Below are positions 5,816 through 8,377 of a stretch of DNA of 8,377 bases, piece by piece. Every line of letters begins with the position of its first letter. Position 1 is the first letter of the stretch. The notes under the pieces were generated by a model. The model did not search any database and was not told the origin of the DNA. It worked only from the letters and a program-made list of their open reading frames with translations. Position numbers and translations under genes: made by a program. Origin of the DNA: Bacillota bacterium (lineage in GTDB: Bacteria; Bacillota; Clostridia; Christensenellales; Pumilibacteraceae); assembly GCA_009787685.1 (NCBI GenBank), contig WQSV01000054.1, forward strand, positions 1 to 8,377. The letters are read 5' to 3'.

Positions 5816-6928
5816 ATGATAAACGATAATAATATTGAAGAAAATGATGTTGCAACTGACAATGAAATTGATGCTCCAAATGAAACCAAAGTCAGTGAAT
5901 CCAGTGAAATTAAGCTTGACGAGGACAATATTGTCATGAGCCCCTCTGCAACAACTGCAACGCAAACAGGAACAAAGATTTCTCGCTTTTTGGACAATGC
6001 TATGTCGAAGAATTGGGGTATTTACTCCATTATTGTTCTTGTTGCTGTTTTGAGAGCGTTCACCGTTCACCTTTTCATCGTTCCTTTTAATTTCGCACCC
6101 GGTGGAGTCACTGGAATAGCGGTCATGATTGAATATGGAACGGGCATTAACTGGGCGGTTTGGCTGATGGCAATCAACATTCCACTCCTAATAATGTGTT
6201 TTTTTCTTGTCGGCAAAAAATTTGCATTCAGAACTGCACTCTTAACATTCGTCACTCTTGGAATCTCGGCACTCTTGGAATTTGCTGACTCAAACACTAG
6301 TCATGTTATTGGCATTTATGTCCCCGGTGGTTCTATTGATTTTAGCGTTCTTATGCCGTCTTATGACATGGTCATGTTCGCTCCAATACTTGGAGGTGTT
6401 TTGACTGCTATTTTCGTTGTTCTTCTGCTTCGCATTGGCGCATCTGGTGGTGGTGTTGACATCATTGGCGTCACTGTCAACAAATACTATCCTCGAATCG
6501 GTTTTGCTGTTTTCATCATGGGATTTGACATCATCGTCATCACTATTTCGTTCTTTGTTTATGGCAATGACCCCTCTGCAACACGAAGTGGAATGGATTC
6601 AGTTCTTTTGGCATTCGCGATGGTCTTCACAACGGGTCTTGCAATCAACTTTTTCCTTCGAGGTTTCAAATCCGCAATCAAGTTTGAAATTATCACAACC
6701 GACCCAGAAGCGTTGTCAAAAGTTATTATGAAAAAACTTAATCGTGGGGTCACGAAAATTTCGGCAACAGGAATGTATCGACATGAAGACAAGGGTCTTC
6801 TCATTTGCATAGTTCGCAAAAACGAAATCATCAAAGTTAAAAATATTTTGAAAGACTATCCGAACACTTTTGCTTATGTCACGCCAACAAGCGAAGTCTT
6901 GGGGCAAGGTTTTTTTGCAGGAGTCTAA
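5816..6928 (+). CDS. YitT/DUF161-family membrane protein with C-terminal DUF2179 domain, 370 aa
   Basis: A polytopic membrane protein of the YitT family, widespread in Gram-positive bacteria; its transported substrate, if any, is not established. Residues 1-66 are a hydrophilic, strongly acidic tail. Hydrophobic helices follow at about 68-90, 99-107 with 111-132, 138-155, 185-206, 227-249 and 261-281. Conserved glycine motifs are PGGVTG (95-100) and ASGGGVDII (209-217). A soluble DUF2179 domain covers about 289-366, from FEIITTDPEAL to EVLGQGF. YitT proteins I know are usually about 280-290 residues, so this one is longer by its N-terminal tail. The ATG at 5816 fits the promoter geometry but has no Shine-Dalgarno. 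An alternative start at Met41 (5936) has GAGGA 10 nt upstream and would remove most of the tail. The family call is secure; the start is not. It appears to be a single-gene unit. Confidence 0.93.
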   Translation: MINDNNIEENDVATDNEIDAPNETKVSESSEIKLDEDNIVMSPSATTATQTGTKISRFLDNAMSKNWGIYSIIVLVAVLRAFTVHLFIVPFNFAPGGVTGIAVMIEYGTGINWAVWLMAINIPLLIMCFFLVGKKFAFRTALLTFVTLGISALLEFADSNTSHVIGIYVPGGSIDFSVLMPSYDMVMFAPILGGVLTAIFVVLLLRIGASGGGVDIIGVTVNKYYPRIGFAVFIMGFDIIVITISFFVYGNDPSATRSGMDSVLLAFAMVFTTGLAINFFLRGFKSAIKFEIITTDPEALSKVIMKKLNRGVTKISATGMYRHEDKGLLICIVRKNEIIKVKNILKDYPNTFAYVTPTSEVLGQGFFAGV

Positions 6929-7053
6929 ATGAAAAATTCAAAATTCTAATTTATTGCGCTCGCGATACTACCTCCTGCATTGTGGCTAAGACTTTTTCAA
7001 AACTGTGGAAACGAATATTGTGAACCCGATTATTATTACCGCATTAATACAAC
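6929..7053 (+). pseudogene. Possible broken small ORF after yitT (or a 6-codon mini-ORF)
   Basis: An ATG directly follows the yitT stop codon (6926-6928) and has a good AGGAG 5-6 nt upstream, lying within the last yitT codons. It reads only MKNSKF before a TAA at 6947. Past that stop the same frame continues with a hydrophobic, signal-peptide-like stretch (FIALAILPPALWLRLF) and then CGNEYC. This could be a small secreted or lipoprotein gene broken by a nonsense mutation, a sequencing error, or only a coupled mini-ORF that ends translation before the terminator. Little else can be supported in this 125-base gap. Confidence 0.25.
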
Positions 7054-7090
7054 AAAAAAACAGCAAGGCAATCAGCCTTGCTGTTTTTTT
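7054..7090. terminator. Bidirectional intrinsic terminator
   Basis: Stem CAGCAAGGC / GCCTTGCTG (7061-7069 with 7075-7083), loop AATCA, extended by A7 (7054-7060) and T7 (7084-7090). Either strand therefore yields a GC-rich hairpin plus a U-tract. It sits between the convergent yitT unit (+) and the 122-residue gene (-), only 13 nt past the latter's stop, and serves both. Confidence 0.92.
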
Positions 7091-7102
7091 GTTGTTGTTT
7101 TG

Positions 7103-7471
7103 TTATTGTTGTGGTTGCTCTTGTTCCGGAGCATCTTGCAAGAAGATTTTTTTCGGCTTTGATGCGTCATAGACAACATTTAGAATATCGCCTTCGTTGA
7201 CTGGTCTGTCTTTGCCAAACATTTTACCAACTGATTTGATGTCTTGAGCGATTCCGACATTCCAGTTTGGCTTTTCTTTGACTTTGATTTTGAGAGGTTT
7301 ATCGATTCCATTAACACGAACAACGATAGTGTAGAAATGCGTTACTCTTGCCATTGGCCCGATTCCAAAAGAGCGCTCACCAGCATATTTGCACTTGATG
7401 ACCTCTGCTTGAGTGTTTGTGATATTTTCTGGTTTGATTTTGTTTTTCTTTGCGTTTACAACATTTGCCAT
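7103..7471 (-). CDS. Small cytosolic protein of unknown function, 122 aa
   Basis: No family assigned with confidence. It has no signal peptide or membrane helix. After a lysine-rich start (KKNKIKPEN), residues about 20-112 look like a compact beta-barrel: TQAEVIKCKYAGERS, then ARVTHFYTIVVRVNG, KPLKIKVKEKP, and EGDILNVVYDASKPKKIFL (93-111). The closing GD-x-(V)-V-YD-x-x-KP-x-x-(I)-x-L pattern recalls the soluble core of DUF3592-type proteins, without their membrane helices; this is a resemblance from memory only. Residues 113-122 are a Pro/Gln/Glu-rich tail. The start is well supported: AAAGGAG (complement of 7481-7487) lies about 9 nt before the ATG, with a consensus promoter at 7516-7544. 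It is a single-gene unit that ends at the shared terminator. A 13-bp inverted repeat abuts its Shine-Dalgarno. Confidence 0.85.
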   Translation of the reverse strand: MANVVNAKKNKIKPENITNTQAEVIKCKYAGERSFGIGPMARVTHFYTIVVRVNGIDKPLKIKVKEKPNWNVGIAQDIKSVGKMFGKDRPVNEGDILNVVYDASKPKKIFLQDAPEQEQPQQ

Positions 7472-7487
7472 ATTTTTGTTCTCCTTT

Positions 7488-7500
7488 GTGTCATTGACAC
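7488..7500. promoter_or_regulatory. Inverted repeat GTGTCA-T-TGACAC beside a Shine-Dalgarno
   Basis: A perfect 6-bp inverted repeat with one central base, directly next to the AAAGGAG (7481-7487) of the minus-strand 122-residue gene. It is about +9 to +21 from the predicted transcript start. It may be a repressor site or an mRNA hairpin affecting ribosome access. The TTGACA in it could also serve as a plus-strand -35 (with TTATAT at 7517-7522). Confidence 0.45.
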
Positions 7501-7515
7501 CCTTATATTAATATG

Positions 7516-7544
7516 ATTATATCACACGAATAAAAACAAATCAA
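7516..7544 (-). promoter_or_regulatory. Promoter of the 122-residue protein gene
   Basis: Read on the minus strand: -35 TTGATT (complement of 7539-7544), a 17-bp spacer, and -10 TATAAT (complement of 7516-7521) preceded by GTGTGA. This 12-base GTGTGATATAAT is identical to the one in the lipoprotein promoter. The predicted start is near 7509, leaving a leader of about 38 nt. Confidence 0.82.
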
Positions 7545-7556
7545 GCATTTTAAGTC

Positions 7557-7573
7557 AAGTATTTTCAATACTT
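7557..7573. repeat. AT-rich inverted repeat AAGTATT-TTC-AATACTT
   Basis: A 7-bp inverted repeat with a 3-nt centre in the gene-free stretch between the divergent promoters, just upstream of the -35 at 7539-7544. It is too AT-rich and lacks a long T run, so it is a poor terminator. It might be a regulator site. Nothing else convincing was seen from 7575 to 7659. Confidence 0.3.
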
Positions 7574-7659
7574 TTGTCGGGTTTTCTTAATTATTGCTGG
7601 TATTGACACTCTTCGCCATAAATGCGTTGAAGATACTTTTTCAAACCAATCAAAAAGAG

Positions 7660-7688
7660 TTGCATTTTAGGACAAATTGTGGTAATAT
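7660..7688 (+). promoter_or_regulatory. Promoter of the AMP-forming ligase gene
   Basis: -35 TTGCAT (7660-7665), 17-bp spacer, -10 TAATAT (7683-7688) preceded by TGTGG (extended -10, TRTG type). The predicted start is near 7695, leaving a leader of about 40 nt with the inverted repeat at 7698-7715 and a strong AGGAGA Shine-Dalgarno. Confidence 0.78.
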
Positions 7689-7697
7689 GTTCAAAAT

Positions 7698-7715
7698 GGT
7701 TTCTTTGATGAAACC
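7698..7715. promoter_or_regulatory. Inverted repeat GGTTTC-N6-GAAACC in the ligase leader
   Basis: A perfect 6-bp inverted repeat with a TTTGAT centre, beginning about 3 nt after the predicted start and ending before the Shine-Dalgarno at 7722. Outer AAA/TTT bases add partial pairing. The position suits an operator for a dimeric repressor, or a weak attenuator hairpin. No partner gene is visible. Confidence 0.45.
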
Positions 7716-7735
7716 TATTTTAGGAGAATAAACTA

Positions 7736-8377
7736 ATGCAAATTTTTTTTGATAGAGCGGACAGATACAAAAAAAGTCCTGATTTTAAAACCCTTTACTC
7801 CCTTACTGTTGAACATGGCGATAAGATTGCTTTTGAATATCTTCAAAAAGATGTTCCAGTCAAAGTTAGCTTTAATGAATTTGATGTCATGGTCAAAAAA
7901 ACTGCGAGTGCCCTAGACGAGAAGTTTGGTGCTGAAACAAAAGGACAATTCGTTGGACTAAAAGCAGAAAACTCTATTGCATGGCCATCTATTTTTTGGG
8001 GCATTTTGATGAGCGGAAGAAAACCGCTTTTGATTGCAACAGGTGCATCGAATGATGAAATTAATCAGATTTTGAAGAATGCCTATGGCTTAAACACCCC
8101 ACTTCCTGTTGTTTCTGACAAGTCACTTGGAGATATTTCTCACATTGCTGTTGATGAAGTTTTCGCAAAAGGAAGCGTTGATTATGACGCAAATTTTGGA
8201 ACTGAAATAGCGTTCTGCACTTCAGGAACAACTGGGGAGCAAAAAGTTTGTGTCTATGATGAAGAGAACATGTTTTCTCAACTTTACGCTGCGGTGAGCA
8301 TTCCAAAAAACACTGACCAAGTTATGTATCCCGAAGACATGGGGGAAATCAAAATTTTAGCATTCCTTCCATTCTTT
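7736..8377 (+). CDS. AMP-forming acyl-CoA synthetase-like (ANL superfamily) protein, N-terminal 214 residues (cut by window edge)
   Basis: ANL enzymes activate a carboxylic acid with ATP to an acyl-adenylate and usually pass it to CoA or a carrier protein. The frame is open to the right edge (214 codons; full-length members are usually 500-600 residues). Visible features are the N-terminal AMP-binding fold with KVSFNEFDVMVKKTASAL (43-60), VGLKAENSIAWPSIFWGILMSG (73-94), and the phosphate-binding A3 loop FCTSGTTGEQKVCVYDEEN (160-178). LPFF at the very edge fits the next family motif, which usually reads LPxxH. In A3, Gln169 stands where Pro is most common (TSGTTGxPK). The start is well supported by AGGAGA (7722-7727) 8 nt before the ATG and a promoter at 7660-7688. 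It is probably a fatty-acid-type CoA ligase, but the substrate-binding part lies outside the window, so specificity cannot be called. Confidence 0.9.
   Translation, partial: MQIFFDRADRYKKSPDFKTLYSLTVEHGDKIAFEYLQKDVPVKVSFNEFDVMVKKTASALDEKFGAETKGQFVGLKAENSIAWPSIFWGILMSGRKPLLIATGASNDEINQILKNAYGLNTPLPVVSDKSLGDISHIAVDEVFAKGSVDYDANFGTEIAFCTSGTTGEQKVCVYDEENMFSQLYAAVSIPKNTDQVMYPEDMGEIKILAFLPFF

Noticed and set aside
6417..6731. Plus-strand 104-codon frame and minus-strand frames within yitT
   Set aside because: They overlap the well-supported YitT/DUF2179 coding region in other frames and have no start signals.
7557..7573. Intrinsic terminator
   Set aside because: The stem is short and AT-only apart from two pairs, only a few T follow it, and no gene ends nearby on either strand.
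7603..7608. TTGACA as a second ligase promoter
   Set aside because: No acceptable -10 lies 16-18 bp downstream; the TTGCAT/TAATAT pair at 7660-7688 is far better placed.

Overview
The window is AT-rich, uses the standard code (TGA as stop) and has Bacillus-type promoters: TTGACA/TATAAT boxes, often with a TG or TGTG just before the -10. Several genes have AGGAG-like Shine-Dalgarno sites, and intrinsic terminators end in long T runs. Together with lipobox lipoproteins, a YitT-family membrane protein and a MarR regulator, this suggests a low-GC Gram-positive bacterium (Bacillota, probably Clostridia-like). The species cannot be named from sequence alone. No CRISPR array, transposase, rRNA or intact tRNA gene was seen.

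Layout. 1-432 (-) is the start of metK (S-adenosylmethionine synthetase), cut by the window edge, with its own promoter. 602-4860 (-) is a two-gene unit of cysteine-rich predicted lipoproteins, 1114 aa followed by 282 aa. It ends at a strong hairpin terminator (524-555). The two proteins are paralogous at their N-termini and are not members of a family I recognise. 4861-5072 is a divergent control region with two consensus promoters facing away from each other. It also holds a perfect 34-bp palindrome just after the predicted start of the lipoprotein transcript. 5073-5525 (+) is a MarR-family regulator, the obvious candidate to bind that palindrome.

5526-5815 has no gene. It contains a tRNA-Leu-like hairpin relic (-), a small inverted repeat, an intrinsic terminator and the yitT promoter. 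5816-6928 (+) is a YitT/DUF2179 membrane protein with an unusual acidic N-terminal tail. A tiny or broken reading frame with a good Shine-Dalgarno follows it. A bidirectional terminator (7054-7090) separates it from a convergent small cytosolic protein of unknown function (7103-7471, -). 7472-7735 holds divergent promoters with palindromes just after the predicted start sites. 7736 to the right edge (+) is the first 214 residues of an AMP-forming acyl-CoA synthetase-like (ANL) enzyme.

How it fits together. metK, yitT, the small protein and the ANL gene look like independent single-gene units, each with its own promoter. The only apparent multi-gene system is the MarR / palindrome / cysteine-rich lipoprotein locus, which is my main candidate for something undescribed: a regulated cell-surface module of two related secreted, lipid-anchored proteins. 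A second theme is that marR and yitT have no Shine-Dalgarno and their -10 boxes end exactly 10 nt before the ATG, which predicts nearly leaderless mRNAs.
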